Source: JABCPO02 sp963542845
GTDB taxonomy: Bacteria; Bacillota; Clostridia; TANB77; CAG-508
DNA length: 60,530 nucleotides
Direction of reading: 5' to 3'
Assembly: GCA_963542845.1 (NCBI GenBank)
Contig: CAUTZA010000009.1
Span: 1 to 60,530 of the forward strand
Each line of letters starts with the position of its first letter. Position 1 is the first letter of the stretch. The notes below the pieces were generated by a model, which worked only from the letters and a program-made list of their open reading frames with translations, was not told where the DNA came from and searched no databases. The position numbers were made by a program, and so were the translations under genes. Shown here piece after piece: positions 39,322 through 49,282 of the stretch.

Positions 39322-41412
39322 TTACTTTTCACCTTTTACTTTTCTTATAGTAAATTTAACTACTTTTTTTGCTCCTCTTAAGGCTTTCTTAACACCTCTT
39401 TTACCTAGTGATAACACTTTTCTTATTCCATTTTTACCTTTTCTTAAAGTGTCTGGAACTATATGTTTATGGTTAAGAAGCCATACATAAAATCCTAAGT
39501 CATTCCCTACAATTAAACTTTCTTTCCAAGGTTCTTTTCTCATTAAATTTCTTACATATATTATATTAAATTTCTTTAATCCTGTAACTTTTTGTCTTCC
39601 ATTTAAATATTCACCTGTTCCAAATGTTTCATTATATACTAAACTATAATATGCTTCTACTAAAATCTTAGATGGATTTTCTTTTATTTCTCTTGCAAGA
39701 TTATATATATATCCTAAATACATATCTTCTGCTATATCTCTTTCTTTCATGAATTTAGCTATATATTTTGCTCCATCTATCATCCCTTCTCTTATAGGTA
39801 GGATTATATTTTTAACAAAATCTACTTCTTCTTTTTTACCTTTTCTTATAGCTTTTCCATTTTCATATCCTGCTACACTCTTAGTATCTGAACTAAACAT
39901 CATTTCATATATTGTAAGTGTAAGTGCTACATATTCCCATGTAACCTTACTATCACGTATAAATGCTCTTTTTGCTACATTTTCTCTTTGTGGATTATAA
40001 TAGTCAAAAAGTGCTATATATCCACCTTCAATATGTACCTTATCAAGTACAAATGCTAGGTTATCTTGTATTGTACCTCTCCATCCAATATCTACTAAAT
40101 AGATCTTATTTCCTTCCTTATTTTCAATACCTTTCCCTTTTAAGTATTCTAGAATCTTTTCTCTTTTTTCTTTTAATTCTTTTTCAATTTCTTTTTTAAA
40201 TTTTTTATCTTGCAATAATGTTGTTACTTTAAAGTTAAACCATGGTTCATATATTGTCATTTCTTTATCAATATCATATTTTTTAAAGTATTCATTATAT
40301 TTTTCTATATCAATATCTAATGATTTAAACAATGCTTTCATGCTTTGTGCTCTATATTGTGACCATATTCTAAGTAAGTTTTGTACATTAAATTCATCAA
40401 GTGATGCTGCAAATGTTGATACTCTACTTACTTCTATAAGTTCTGCTTTTGGTACTTTAAATGGGAATGGATTATTTTTTTCTATTATTTCATGGAATTT
40501 TATAAATGTTTCACCTTCACGTGTTTGGTAATATATCTTATCATATCCTTTACGTACTGCATCTACTATAATGTCATAAATATAGTAATATGCAATTGCA
40601 GAAAATTCTATTCCTTGGTTATATAGGCTATTTTTATATTCTTTTAAATTTTCTCTTTTAAGTTTTGCTAAATTTTCAGATTTTGTATCTTTTTTTATGT
40701 TTTCAAGTTTTAAGTCTATGTTTCCTAAGTTATTTACATCAAAATTATATTTTTTAGGATTTGGAATTTTTATTGTTTCTATTCCATATTTTCCTGCCAT
40801 GTCTATATCTGAATGTTGGTTATCTCCTACATGTATCATATTTTCATATTTTATATTTTCTTTTTCCGAAAAATATTCAAATAGGTGTCCTTCATCTCTT
40901 TTTGTTTTCATTACATCTACAGATACATATATTTCTTTAAATTTTTTATCTAATCCATGTGCATTTAATATTTTTACTAAATCTTCTTTTGGCATGTAAA
41001 AATCTGATATACAGTATTTTGTATTTTTATCATATTTATTAAATATATCTGTTATTAGTGGATTAACATATGTTTTCTCTATTTCTCTTTCAATCTCATA
41101 TTCTGGAAGTTCTTTTTTTAATATTTCTTTTTCTTTTTCAGTCCCTAAATGTGTTCTTTCTATTAATGTTGCAAGTACTTCTCTAAAATTACATTCTCCA
41201 TCTACCTTTTTTTCTCTTGCTTTTTCATATTCTTCAACTTCTATACTATCTCTTAATCTATATAATGCAAGTTCATTTCTGTATTCTTCTTTAATTTTAT
41301 TAAATTCCTTGTAATAATAGTATCTAAGTGTGTGTAATTTAATTTCTTCTGGATGACATGTTCTTTTTATAATTGTATCCCATATATCAAATGTTATTAC
41401 TTTTTTTTCCAT
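39322..41412 (-). CDS. Large HAD-superfamily protein (696 aa)
   Basis: An N-terminal HAD domain: motif I is FDIWDTIIKRT, then SDFYMP and motif IV in HVGDNQHSDIDMAGKYG, so a Mg-dependent phosphatase is likely. The following 430 residues resemble the C-terminal part of large HAD proteins found in polysaccharide clusters (YYQTREGETFIKF, YLVDIGWRGTIQDNLAF). The extreme C-terminus is a strongly basic tail (KRGVKKALRGAKKVVKF). Substrate unknown. It is followed upstream by the TPR protein gene at 18 bases. No CGG+1 site despite its length. Confidence 0.8.
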   Translation of the reverse strand: MEKKVITFDIWDTIIKRTCHPEEIKLHTLRYYYYKEFNKIKEEYRNELALYRLRDSIEVEEYEKAREKKVDGECNFREVLATLIERTHLGTEKEKEILKKELPEYEIEREIEKTYVNPLITDIFNKYDKNTKYCISDFYMPKEDLVKILNAHGLDKKFKEIYVSVDVMKTKRDEGHLFEYFSEKENIKYENMIHVGDNQHSDIDMAGKYGIETIKIPNPKKYNFDVNNLGNIDLKLENIKKDTKSENLAKLKRENLKEYKNSLYNQGIEFSAIAYYYIYDIIVDAVRKGYDKIYYQTREGETFIKFHEIIEKNNPFPFKVPKAELIEVSRVSTFAASLDEFNVQNLLRIWSQYRAQSMKALFKSLDIDIEKYNEYFKKYDIDKEMTIYEPWFNFKVTTLLQDKKFKKEIEKELKEKREKILEYLKGKGIENKEGNKIYLVDIGWRGTIQDNLAFVLDKVHIEGGYIALFDYYNPQRENVAKRAFIRDSKVTWEYVALTLTIYEMMFSSDTKSVAGYENGKAIRKGKKEEVDFVKNIILPIREGMIDGAKYIAKFMKERDIAEDMYLGYIYNLAREIKENPSKILVEAYYSLVYNETFGTGEYLNGRQKVTGLKKFNIIYVRNLMRKEPWKESLIVGNDLGFYVWLLNHKHIVPDTLRKGKNGIRKVLSLGKRGVKKALRGAKKVVKFTIRKVKGEK

Positions 41413-41429
41413 TTCTTCTCCTATATCTT

Positions 41430-42736
41430 TTAATCTAATTCTGCATTTTTTATATTATTTTCTATAAATTCTTTTTGTTTAAATTTTTCTTCTGCTATTT
41501 CATCTAATGTCTTATTTTCTTGTTTTTCTTTTATAATATTATCAATCTTACTATTTAACTTATTTTTCTTTTCGTTTAAGTCTAGTGTTATTGTTAATGA
41601 AATTATATCTTCTAATATGTTTATACATTCTATTGCCCTTGCTTCTAGTATTTTTTTCTCTCTTTTTACAAGTTCAACTTTAACTGTTGTATGACTTCTA
41701 ACTTTTTCAAACAATGGATTTTCGTTTATAACTGTCATTATACTTGAATTTATTGCAAGTGCCTTATTTAATTTTTCTATTGCAAGTAAATCATTTTCTT
41801 CTAATATATCTATTTTTGCAAGTTCATAATATGCAATATCTTCTACTTCTTTGTATATTAATGCTCTATTTAAATATTCTTTTGCATTTTCAAGTTCTCT
41901 TTCTATTATACTTATCTGTCCTATGTTTATAAGTAAATATGACTTTTCCTTTTCTTCAAGCATTCTTTCTAATATATTTCTAGCTTCTATATAGTTATTT
42001 AAACATAAAAGTAAGTATACATATGTGTATAATATATCCTGGCTTATATTTTCTTCTTTTTTAATTATTTCTTGATAATATTTTTCAGCTTCCTTATATT
42101 CCCTGTTTTCTATCAATATTTCTGCAAGCATTGTTATAAGTTTAATATTATTACTTATTCTTAAATATTTTTCTATATAATATCTCTTATCTTCTCTATC
42201 TTTAAGCTTTCTTATAATTATTACAATCTTATTTTCTACATATCCTTCTAATACATTTGGTTTGTCTTCTGATAAAATAGTCTCAAATATTTCAAAATAT
42301 ATTTTAAGTGCTTTTTCATAGTCTTTTTCTGCCTCATAATTTTCTGCAAGTTCTTTTTTTAATATTTTTGATTTCTTATTATACTTTAATGAACTTTCAA
42401 GCAATGATTTTGCTTCTTTTTCTTTTCCGAAATAGATCTAATACTTTTTTTATTAATATTATCATAAGCTCGCTTATAAGATTTTTACTAAAATATTCTA
42501 CTATTATAATAAAAATTGGCATTATTATTGCAATTGTAATACTCATTATTTTAAATCCTAATGGCATATAACTTGTATTTTTATTTAGTGCATAATATCC
42601 TGGATACATTAATACTCCGAAGTGCATTAATTGCAAGCAAAACCAAATTTATTTCATCATAATTTTCTATAACTTTTCTTAAATGTATATAGAATAAAAA
42701 CATTGATATAATACTTATTATTACTAATTCTATCAT
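41430..42736 (-). CDS. Membrane TPR protein, two CGG+1 sites
   Basis: Read with two skips the protein has 434 residues: two or three N-terminal TM helices (ELVIISIISMFLFYI, KIMSITIAIIMPIFIIIVEY), then about eight TPR-like repeats (KYNKKSKILKKELAENYE, NREYKEAEKYYQEII, NLGQ-like INIGQISIIERELENAKEYL) and a coiled C-terminus. Sites: 42617-42619 (CTT C GGA, in the first TM region, restoring INALGVLMYPGYY) and 42426-42428 (TTT C GGA, after the TM part, restoring LDLFGKEKEAKSLLE). Probably an inner-membrane scaffold; it neighbours the HAD protein. ATG 42736 follows GGAG. Confidence 0.82.
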
Positions 42737-42771
42737 ATTTTAATTACTCCTATCTTTAATTTTTAGTAATA

Positions 42772-43867
42772 TTAAACATTAAATTTGAAATCTACAATGT
42801 CTCCTTCTTTCATTGTATATTCTTTTCCTTCCATACGTATAAGACCTTTTTCTCTTGCTTTTACCATGCTTCCGCAATTTACAAGATCTTCATATGATAC
42901 TATTTCCGCTTTTATAAACCCTCTTTCAATATCTGAGTGTATCTTTCCTGCCGCTTGTGGCGCTTTTGTTCCTTTTTTTATTGTCCATGCTCTTACTTCA
43001 ATTTCTCCTGCTGTTAAGTATGACATAAGTCCTAAAATATCATAACTTGCAATTACAAGTTTATCAAGTCCTGATTTATCAGCTCCCATCATTTCTAAGA
43101 ATTCTTTTTTTTCTTCTTCTGATTCAAGTTCTGAAATTTCTTCTTCTAGCTTAACACAAATTGGTATTACTTTTGCATTTTGACTTTCTGCATATTTTTT
43201 AACTTTTTTAAAATTTTCGTTTGATTCTGGATTTTGTATTGTTTCTTCATCAACATTTGCAACATACATTAATGGTTTTAATGTTAGTAAATGCAAGCTT
43301 TTTATCATTTCTTTTTCTTCTGTTGTAAGCTCAATACCTCTTGCACCTTTTCCTTCATTTAATGTTTGTTCTATTCTTTCTAAAACAGCATCTTCTTTTG
43401 CCAAGCTTTTATCAGCTTTTAGCTGTTTTTTTACTCTCTCTCTTCTTTTACTTACCGTTTCTAAATCTGCATATATAAGTTCTAATTCTATTATTTCTAT
43501 ATCATTTATAGGATTTATAACCCCATCTACGTGTATTATATTTTCATTTTCAAAACATCTTACAACTTCTATTATACTATCCACTTCCCTTATATGTGAT
43601 AAAAACTTGTTTCCGAAGTCCTTCTCCCTTACTTGCTCCTTTTACAAGTCCTGCAATATCTACAAACTCTATATATGTAGGCACAATTCTTTTAGAGTTA
43701 AATATCTTAGATAACACTTCTAACCTCTCATCTGGTACTGATACTACTCCTACATTTGGTTCTATTGTACAAAATGGATAATTTGCACTTTCTGCCCCTG
43801 CTTTTGTTATACTATTAAATAGTGTACTTTTTCCTACATTTGGTAATCCTACTATTCCTATTTTCAT
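42772..43867 (-). CDS. ychF: GTPase/ATPase YchF (OLA1 family), one CGG+1 site
   Basis: Read with one skip it is 364 residues, the normal YchF length, which supports a skip without an added residue. G1 is GIVGLPNVGKSTLFNSIT, G3 is VDIAGLVKGASKGEGLGNKFL, then a coiled-coil insertion and the TGS domain. The CGG+1 site 43613-43615 (CTT C GGA) lies in the invariant GEGLGN stretch that follows switch II, so unshifted translation loses everything after it. YchF binds ribosomes and ATP. ATG 43867 follows AGGAGA. Confidence 0.95.
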
Positions 43868-43931
43868 CTATTTCTCCTATCATTATTCTCATATATATTT
43901 TATCTTGAATTACCACATTTATCAACTGGTA

Positions 43932-43959
43932 AAAGAAAAATACCTTGTTCAGGTATTTT
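43932..43959 (-). terminator. Terminator after the 350-residue HEPN-like protein gene
   Basis: AAAATACCT / AGGTATTTT stem, then U-rich sequence on the minus strand. Confidence 0.75.
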
Positions 43960-43986
43960 CTATGATTAATCAATATCTATTTTATT

Positions 43987-45039
43987 TTAATTTTCTTTAT
44001 TGTTTTCTTCTCTATTTTCATCTTTATATACTGTATTAAAATTTTTCGTGTATAATGATTGATTAATTTGATTTATTCTATTCGGTATTTGATTACTTTG
44101 ATTGATTATATTTATCAGTCTAATTTGATTCTCAAATCCTTTGTTAATAATATCTGTTATTACTTTAAACTGATTTAAATACATATCTAATATTGGTCTA
44201 ATATCAAATATTTCTTCTCTATATTTTTCTTCTTCAATTTTTGTTATAACCATTTTAATTTTTTTATTTGATTTATTAATTATTTTTTTATATTCTTCAT
44301 ATTTCTGACTCGTCATTTCTTTATTGTGTACAACTTCATTCCTTATTTTTCTTATGTCATCAATATCTTCTCTACTAAATTCTATTTTAATATCATTGCA
44401 TATAACTTCCCACATAGTTTTTTCTCGATTATTATTTATAATCTTTACAATATCTTCCTTCGTAACTCCCTCTTTCTCATTTTCATTATTAACTTCTTCA
44501 ATTATTTCTTCCATACTTTTTAGATTTCTAGGTGTAAATAAGCATTTAATATAATCTTGAAATGTAAGGTATTCAAGTCCCTTTTCAATAAGATTATTAA
44601 TATTATTATTATTTTTCTTTTTAATATCATCAATAACTTCTTTTGATAAAAAACTATCATGCCACTCTATATCATATAATGATATCAATATTAAATATAG
44701 AAATTGTCTTAAATTCCTTTCAAAAATAGCTAAAGGTATCATTAGTTTATTACAATAATATTCTGCAGATCCATCATAGCAAACAGTTATATAATAATTA
44801 ACTCTATGTTCTGATTCTCTAATCTTTTTCTTAATCTTTTCAAGTGTTTGAGCCTCATATTTATTATTATTATTATGACTTATTGTTTCTATTCTCATTC
44901 TTAATATATTTTTATTATTTGATTCTATTCTTTTATACTTTATACTATTGTTACCACTTAATATTTCCTCTAATCCCTTTAAATCTTTTACTATAATTCC
45001 TTTTCTTTTTTTATGCATTATAATTATATCTAATAACAT
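43987..45039 (-). CDS. Unknown 350-residue protein with HEPN-like RxxxxH motif
   Basis: A soluble, Lys/Asn/Ile-rich protein. Residues 230-250 contain DDIRKIRNEVVHNKEMT, matching the R-x4-H motif of HEPN domains, many of which are ribonucleases in toxin and defence systems. The N-terminal part (residues 60-130) is a charged alpha/beta region and the C-terminus holds an Asn/Gln-rich helix (NQSNQIPNRINQINQS). No partner antitoxin is seen; its neighbours are housekeeping genes. Identity as HEPN is inferred from the motif only. Confidence 0.6.
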   Translation of the reverse strand: MLLDIIIMHKKRKGIIVKDLKGLEEILSGNNSIKYKRIESNNKNILRMRIETISHNNNNKYEAQTLEKIKKKIRESEHRVNYYITVCYDGSAEYYCNKLMIPLAIFERNLRQFLYLILISLYDIEWHDSFLSKEVIDDIKKKNNNNINNLIEKGLEYLTFQDYIKCLFTPRNLKSMEEIIEEVNNENEKEGVTKEDIVKIINNNREKTMWEVICNDIKIEFSREDIDDIRKIRNEVVHNKEMTSQKYEEYKKIINKSNKKIKMVITKIEEEKYREEIFDIRPILDMYLNQFKVITDIINKGFENQIRLINIINQSNQIPNRINQINQSLYTKNFNTVYKDENREENNKEN

Positions 45040-45059
45040 TTATTTCTCCTTTACTCTAT

Positions 45060-45091
45060 TAAAAATAGGCACATTATACATGTACCTATCT
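45060..45091 (-). terminator. Terminator after the MBL-like protein gene
   Basis: ATAGG-ACA / TGT-CCTAT stem followed by U5 on the minus strand. Confidence 0.65.
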
Positions 45092-45101
45092 ATTCTTCTA
45101 T

Positions 45102-46142
45102 CTAATTATTATTCGGCCTACTATTGTCTATAACCCTAGTATTATGAGTTATATTCCTTTCATTTTCAGGTACTTCTACCTTAGATATACTAAGTATTAC
45201 TTCTGTTCTCTTCATATCCATCTTAACATATGATTCAATACCTACTTGTATAATATCTTCAGGTTTTACATATTTTTCTATCTTTTCTTTGTTTTCCTTA
45301 CTCATTTGTATTAATCTATCTTTTGAATATAGTACTAGCTTTCTAGGTTTGCCTTTTTCTAATAATTCATCTTCTATAGCCTTTTCTTCTTCTGCAACAA
45401 TTGCATCATATTCTACATTTGTTATATCTTTAATTTTTTCCTTAGACATTTCGTTTTTGATTAAGATTTTTTGTTCCCCAACCTTAATTACAAGCGATGC
45501 TGTTTTTTTACCTTTTTCTAAGTATCCTGTTATTACAGAATTTACAAAGTCTACTTTTGTCTTGTCATTTAGACTTTCTACATTTATCCCTATTTCTTTT
45601 AGCTTTCCTTTAATCTCAGATAGCCTATTCATTACATTAAAATTATCTGCATTTTTTTCAAGATCTGGATTTACCATAATTATCTTTGTTGTTAATTTCA
45701 TTTCTGCAAACTCATAAATATTGCTTTCTTCATCTTCTGCTCCAAGCATAATAATTGCATCTAAGTATTGTAGATTATTCTTTCCTAAATATTGTAATAT
45801 CTTTGCCTTGTTTTCCTTCTTACCTGCACCTATTAATATACCTCTTTCGCCAATCTTAAGTATTGATGAAAAATCATTATCAAGTGGTATTACTGTATAT
45901 GTAAAATCTTTTTTTTCTTCTACAATAACAGGATCTGCCGATTCATCTGTTGGATTTGTTCCAAAAATATTCTTAAAATTTACATCTGATAAATTATCAT
46001 TCTTATGTATTGTTATTTCTGTTTTAAATACATTTGACGCATTTGTTATGCTACTTCTTAAATTTGTTGTTTCTTTTGGAAATCCCGTCATTGCAATATT
46101 TGCTATTAATGCTGCTTCTAATAATAATTTTAATGAACTCAT
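45102..46142 (-). CDS. Exported metallo-beta-lactamase-fold protein without metal ligands (ComEC-like)
   Basis: 346 residues with a hydrophobic N-terminus (LLLEAALIANIAMTG). The segment GERGILIGAGKKENKAKIL, then LDAIIMLGAEDEESNIYE, lines up with the ComEC-type MBL domain, where the second segment is normally the metal-binding LTHxHxDH. Here every metal ligand is absent, so the domain would be structural or regulatory. The later VVKIG-EQKILI-like strands also fit the fold. The C-terminus is polar and ends in Asn residues. The match to MBL is by pattern and needs a profile search. No CGG+1 site. Confidence 0.6.
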   Translation of the reverse strand: MSSLKLLLEAALIANIAMTGFPKETTNLRSSITNASNVFKTEITIHKNDNLSDVNFKNIFGTNPTDESADPVIVEEKKDFTYTVIPLDNDFSSILKIGERGILIGAGKKENKAKILQYLGKNNLQYLDAIIMLGAEDEESNIYEFAEMKLTTKIIMVNPDLEKNADNFNVMNRLSEIKGKLKEIGINVESLNDKTKVDFVNSVITGYLEKGKKTASLVIKVGEQKILIKNEMSKEKIKDITNVEYDAIVAEEEKAIEDELLEKGKPRKLVLYSKDRLIQMSKENKEKIEKYVKPEDIIQVGIESYVKMDMKRTEVILSISKVEVPENERNITHNTRVIDNSRPNNN

Positions 46143-46183
46143 ATTTTCTCCTTTATACTCCCATTATACCAAATATATATCCC

Positions 46184-46220
46184 AAAAGAAAAGGACATAT
46201 CCTAAGAATATGCCCTATTT
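46184..46220 (-). terminator. Terminator after acpP
   Basis: AGGGCATAT / ATATGTCCT stem and CUUUUCUUUUGG on the minus strand. Confidence 0.75.
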
Positions 46221-46228
46221 CTTAATTA

Positions 46229-46468
46229 TTATATATTTTCTGATATATATTCAACTACATCTTTTACTGTAACAATTTTTTCAACATCTTCATCTGGTAT
46301 TTCTAGTCCAAATTCTTCTTCTAAAGCCATGATAAATTCTACTATGTCTAAAGAGTCTGCTCCTAAATCATCTAAAAATGATGAATCCATTTTTACACTT
46401 TCTTCATCTATACCTAACTGTTCAACTATTACAGTTTTAACCTTTTCAAATATTTCTTCTGTTTCCAT
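46229..46468 (-). CDS. acpP: Acyl carrier protein
   Basis: 79 residues, acidic, with the phosphopantetheine site DDLGADSLDIVEFIMALEE (Ser in DSL) and EIPDEDVEKI. Typical type II ACP for fatty acid synthesis. Strong ribosome binding site TTGGAGGAA. No other fatty acid genes are adjacent. No CGG+1 site, as expected for a highly expressed gene. Confidence 0.97.
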   Translation of the reverse strand: METEEIFEKVKTVIVEQLGIDEESVKMDSSFLDDLGADSLDIVEFIMALEEEFGLEIPDEDVEKIVTVKDVVEYISENI

Positions 46469-46543
46469 TTCATTCCTCCAATTTACTTTTCTTTTTCTAA
46501 TATATAATACATATCAATTATAATATGCTATGTCAACACTTTT

Positions 46544-48432
46544 TTATATTTTTTTTAGATTTTTATTATTCTCAACTTCTTTTAAATAGACATCAAAATA
46601 TAAACATAATTCGTTATTTATTTTTATTATTAATAATATAAATATCCTTAAAAAAGTATAATAATCTTTTTCATTATTATCATCCTGTGTTCCATGTAAA
46701 TATTTATTCCTTAATCCTAATGAATTATCAAATTTTCTATTATTTAAATAATAATTTAAATAATCCGATTCTGCCCTTGATAATAAAGAAGTTTCAAATT
46801 TCAATATTCCTTTATCAACTAATTTATCTATTTCTTCTCTTGCTTTTTTCCCTAACATCCAATAATTAATTACTTCTTTCTCATAAATATCATTTAATAT
46901 ATTTACTCTCAAGTAATTATTAATCAATAATTGTTCATCATCCTTTAATCTAATGCATTCTATCTCAATTAATTTCATTATCTTTTCTTGGTCTTCTTTG
47001 AAAAAGTCATTAAGATATATTTTTTCTTTTTTTACTATATCAATAAAAGATTCATACACTTCTCCTATTCTTTCAATATAATTTAATCCTTCTTTTGAAG
47101 AAAATAAATATCTTATAAACTTTTCCTCATTATTATATACATATTTATTCTTTAAAATACTTTTAACCTTCTCAAAGTCAATTATATCTGATGATATATT
47201 AATCAAGTCTTGATTTATTGAATAATCATTTTCTAAATAAGAATTATATTGATTCAGACAATTTTCAATTTCTGGAAGAATTAATCTGCATTTTTCTAAA
47301 TAACTGGAATTTTTTGTCGGAATATTTACCTTATAATTCTTTATCTCAAATTCTTTTACCAAGTATTCATCAAAAAACCACTTTATTAGCTCCTCTATTC
47401 TTATTCCATTTTTACCTAATATTTTTATATATTCATTAAACTCAATTTCTGCACAATCATTAATTGTTATATTTAAAATATTTTTTTTATAATAATTTTT
47501 TCCGTGTTATATTTAATACTTCTGTTAATGAATCTGTATATTTATAATAAACACATTCCCATCTTATATTAATATCCACATTATATTTCCAAAAATATAT
47601 AAAGTTATTCATTAAAGTTGGATAATCTAAATTTTCACTAATCCAGTCTATATTATAACAGTTACATTTCCAATTATCATTATCATTATCATTTGAGTTT
47701 AATCCGTTTTTGTATTTTAAAAGATATATCTCTAAATTTTACAAACTTTCTATCATAATCTTTTTCTATTAATTCTATCTTTTCTTTAGCCTTTAATTTC
47801 ACTTTATTATTAACTTTTAATATATTATTTCCCCTCAAGTTAACTATACGTTCTAAATAATTTGGATTAACATTTTCACTTTCAATATATTTCTCAAATA
47901 TTTCATTTGATTTTTCTATTACATTATTCGGTATATATTTAACTGTTATTCTTGGACTTTCTAATACATACTGTTCTAATAATATTTTTACTGTATCTTC
48001 AAATATTAAAAGATAATCTGTTATAATTTTTTCAAAATGTTCTACAATTTTTGGATATCTTAATATATATGTAATATTTTTCTTAGCTAATATTTTTTTA
48101 AACACCTCCCCTTTTATATTTATATACAAATTATATTTTTGTATCATTTCAAAAAAGCTATCTATATAAGTATATTCTATTATTTGCATATCATTTTCTA
48201 TCCCTGATGTATCATAAGCTCTAATAATTTTTATCATACTATCCTCGTATTCTTTAAATATTCTATTTTCTAACTTATCTTTATTATATCTTAAAGCTTT
48301 ACTTCTCTCATAAATTTCTATAATATCATTAATATCATATTTCTCCATTTTAATTTCATTTAATAATTCAACCATTTTTAATATAAAATCATCAATATCA
48401 ATAATGTCTTCCTTATAAAATTTATATTTCAT
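46544..48432 (-). CDS. Unknown 628-residue protein with C-terminal HEPN-like motif, two CGG+1 sites
   Basis: Read with two skips it is one 628-residue protein; as fragments it would be three meaningless pieces. It is Asn/Ile/Tyr/Lys-rich without TM segments. Sites: 47704-47706 (AAA C GGA, after the first 242 residues, entering an Asn/Asp stretch NSNDNDNDNDNWKCNCYN) and 47502-47504 (ACA C GGA, restoring LNITGKNYYKKN). Near the C-terminus SLGLRNKYLHGTQDD carries an R-x4-H motif of HEPN type. The gene lies directly downstream of the CGGA-type tRNA-Gly, separated by a terminator. Family not recognised; a stand-alone HEPN protein is possible. Confidence 0.7.
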
Positions 48433-48457
48433 TTTTCTCTCCTTTTATTAAATATAC

Positions 48458-48490
48458 AAAAATAACCTATTAATATATTAATAGGCTATT
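48458..48490 (-). terminator. Terminator after the tRNA gene
   Basis: ATAGCCTATTAATA / TATTAATAGGTTAT stem followed by UUUUUG on the minus strand, starting 10 bases after the tRNA CCA. Confidence 0.85.
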
Positions 48491-48499
48491 TCTATTTTA

Positions 48500-48573
48500 T
48501 GGAGCGGGTAGAGGGAATCGAACCCTCAACGTTGGGTCGGAAGCTCAAAATTTTACCATTAAACTATACCCGC
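48500..48573 (-). tRNA. tRNA-Gly with UCC anticodon and G37 (UCCG); candidate CGGN four-base decoder
   Basis: The gene is 74 nt including an encoded CCA. Acceptor GCGGGUA pairs with UACCCGC, the D arm is GUUU-AAUGGUA-AAAU, the T arm is GAGGG-UUCGAUU-CCCUC, and the variable loop is four bases. G1-C72, C2-G71, U73, C35 and C36 are the glycine identity set, so glycine charging is expected. The anticodon loop is C-U-U-C-C-G-A. Ordinary bacterial tRNA-Gly(UCC) has A at 37; here it is G, so 34-37 (UCCG) complement the quadruplet CGGA. The anticodon stem UUGAG/CCCAA has an A30-C40 mismatch. Because C36 rather than G36 precedes G37, TrmD-type m1G37 methylation is not expected, leaving G37 free to pair. 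It lies between rpmE and a gene with two CGG+1 sites. Gene and anticodon are secure; four-base decoding is inferred. Confidence 0.93.
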
Positions 48574-48574
48574 A

Positions 48575-48603
48575 AATATTAAAGGATAAGTCTAACTTAT
48601 CCT
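48575..48603 (-). terminator. Hairpin between rpmE and the tRNA
   Basis: AGGATAAG / CTTATCCT stem, five-base loop, then UUUAAUAUUU. It leaves only about ten bases before the tRNA, so tRNA transcription would need read-through from rpmE or processing. Confidence 0.65.
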
Positions 48604-48608
48604 GTTCA

Positions 48609-48806
48609 TTACATACCATATTTTTCTTTAAATTTATCTGCTCTACCACCTCTAGTAGTTGATTTAGCATTTCCTGACCAATATGGGTGGCAATTTGAAC
48701 ATATATCCACTTTCATATCTCCTTTTGCAGAGTGAGTTGTATATACTGTACCACATGCGCATGTAACTGTTACTTCTTTAAATTCTGGTTGTATTTCTTT
48801 GTTCAT
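48609..48806 (-). CDS. rpmE: 50S ribosomal protein L31 (zinc type)
   Basis: 65 residues with the zinc-binding cysteines in TCACGTVY and DICSNCHPYWSG and the conserved end GGRADKFKEKYGM. Ribosome binding site GAGAGGAAG. It is directly upstream of the unusual tRNA-Gly and may drive its transcription. No CGG+1 site. Confidence 0.97.
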   Translation of the reverse strand: MNKEIQPEFKEVTVTCACGTVYTTHSAKGDMKVDICSNCHPYWSGNAKSTTRGGRADKFKEKYGM

Positions 48807-48887
48807 TTTATCTTCCTCTCTCTATTTTTTTATTCGAATAATTAATACCAATATATAATAACATAATAGTTTACTTTTAGCAAGTAA

Positions 48888-49142
48888 TTATTTTGCTTCT
48901 ATATATTTGCCTTCTGAATTTAATTCAACTGTTTTTGACTTATTATTTAAATCAAGAAGCTTATTCTTAATTTGTTCTTCTTTTATCTTATTTATTTCAT
49001 CTTCTGTAAATACTTCTCTTGTAACTACTGAACTTAGTTGTTTTATAAATGGCATAGCTAAATTAAGTTTTACAATTACATTCATTAAGCATAATATAAT
49101 TGTTATAGCTATAAGTATTTTTTTCCAATTTTTTGCTAGCAT
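48888..49142 (-). CDS. Small membrane protein (84 aa)
   Basis: One N-terminal TM helix (KILIAITIILCLMNVIVKL) followed by a short charged extracellular region (FTEDEINKIKEEQIKNKLLDL). The layout resembles small divisome or anchor proteins, but no family is recognised. ATG follows AGAGGAATAGG. It lies 82 bases upstream of rpmE. Confidence 0.6.
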   Translation of the reverse strand: MLAKNWKKILIAITIILCLMNVIVKLNLAMPFIKQLSSVVTREVFTEDEINKIKEEQIKNKLLDLNNKSKTVELNSEGKYIEAK

Positions 49143-49282
49143 TCCTATTCCTCTTCTTTTTTATACTATATATGTTATATTATCACAAATATATTCATTT
49201 TACAATTATTAATTATTAATGTATAATATAATTATGTAAAGTAATTGTTGATTTTAAATATAATTATATTTAGGAGGAAGAT

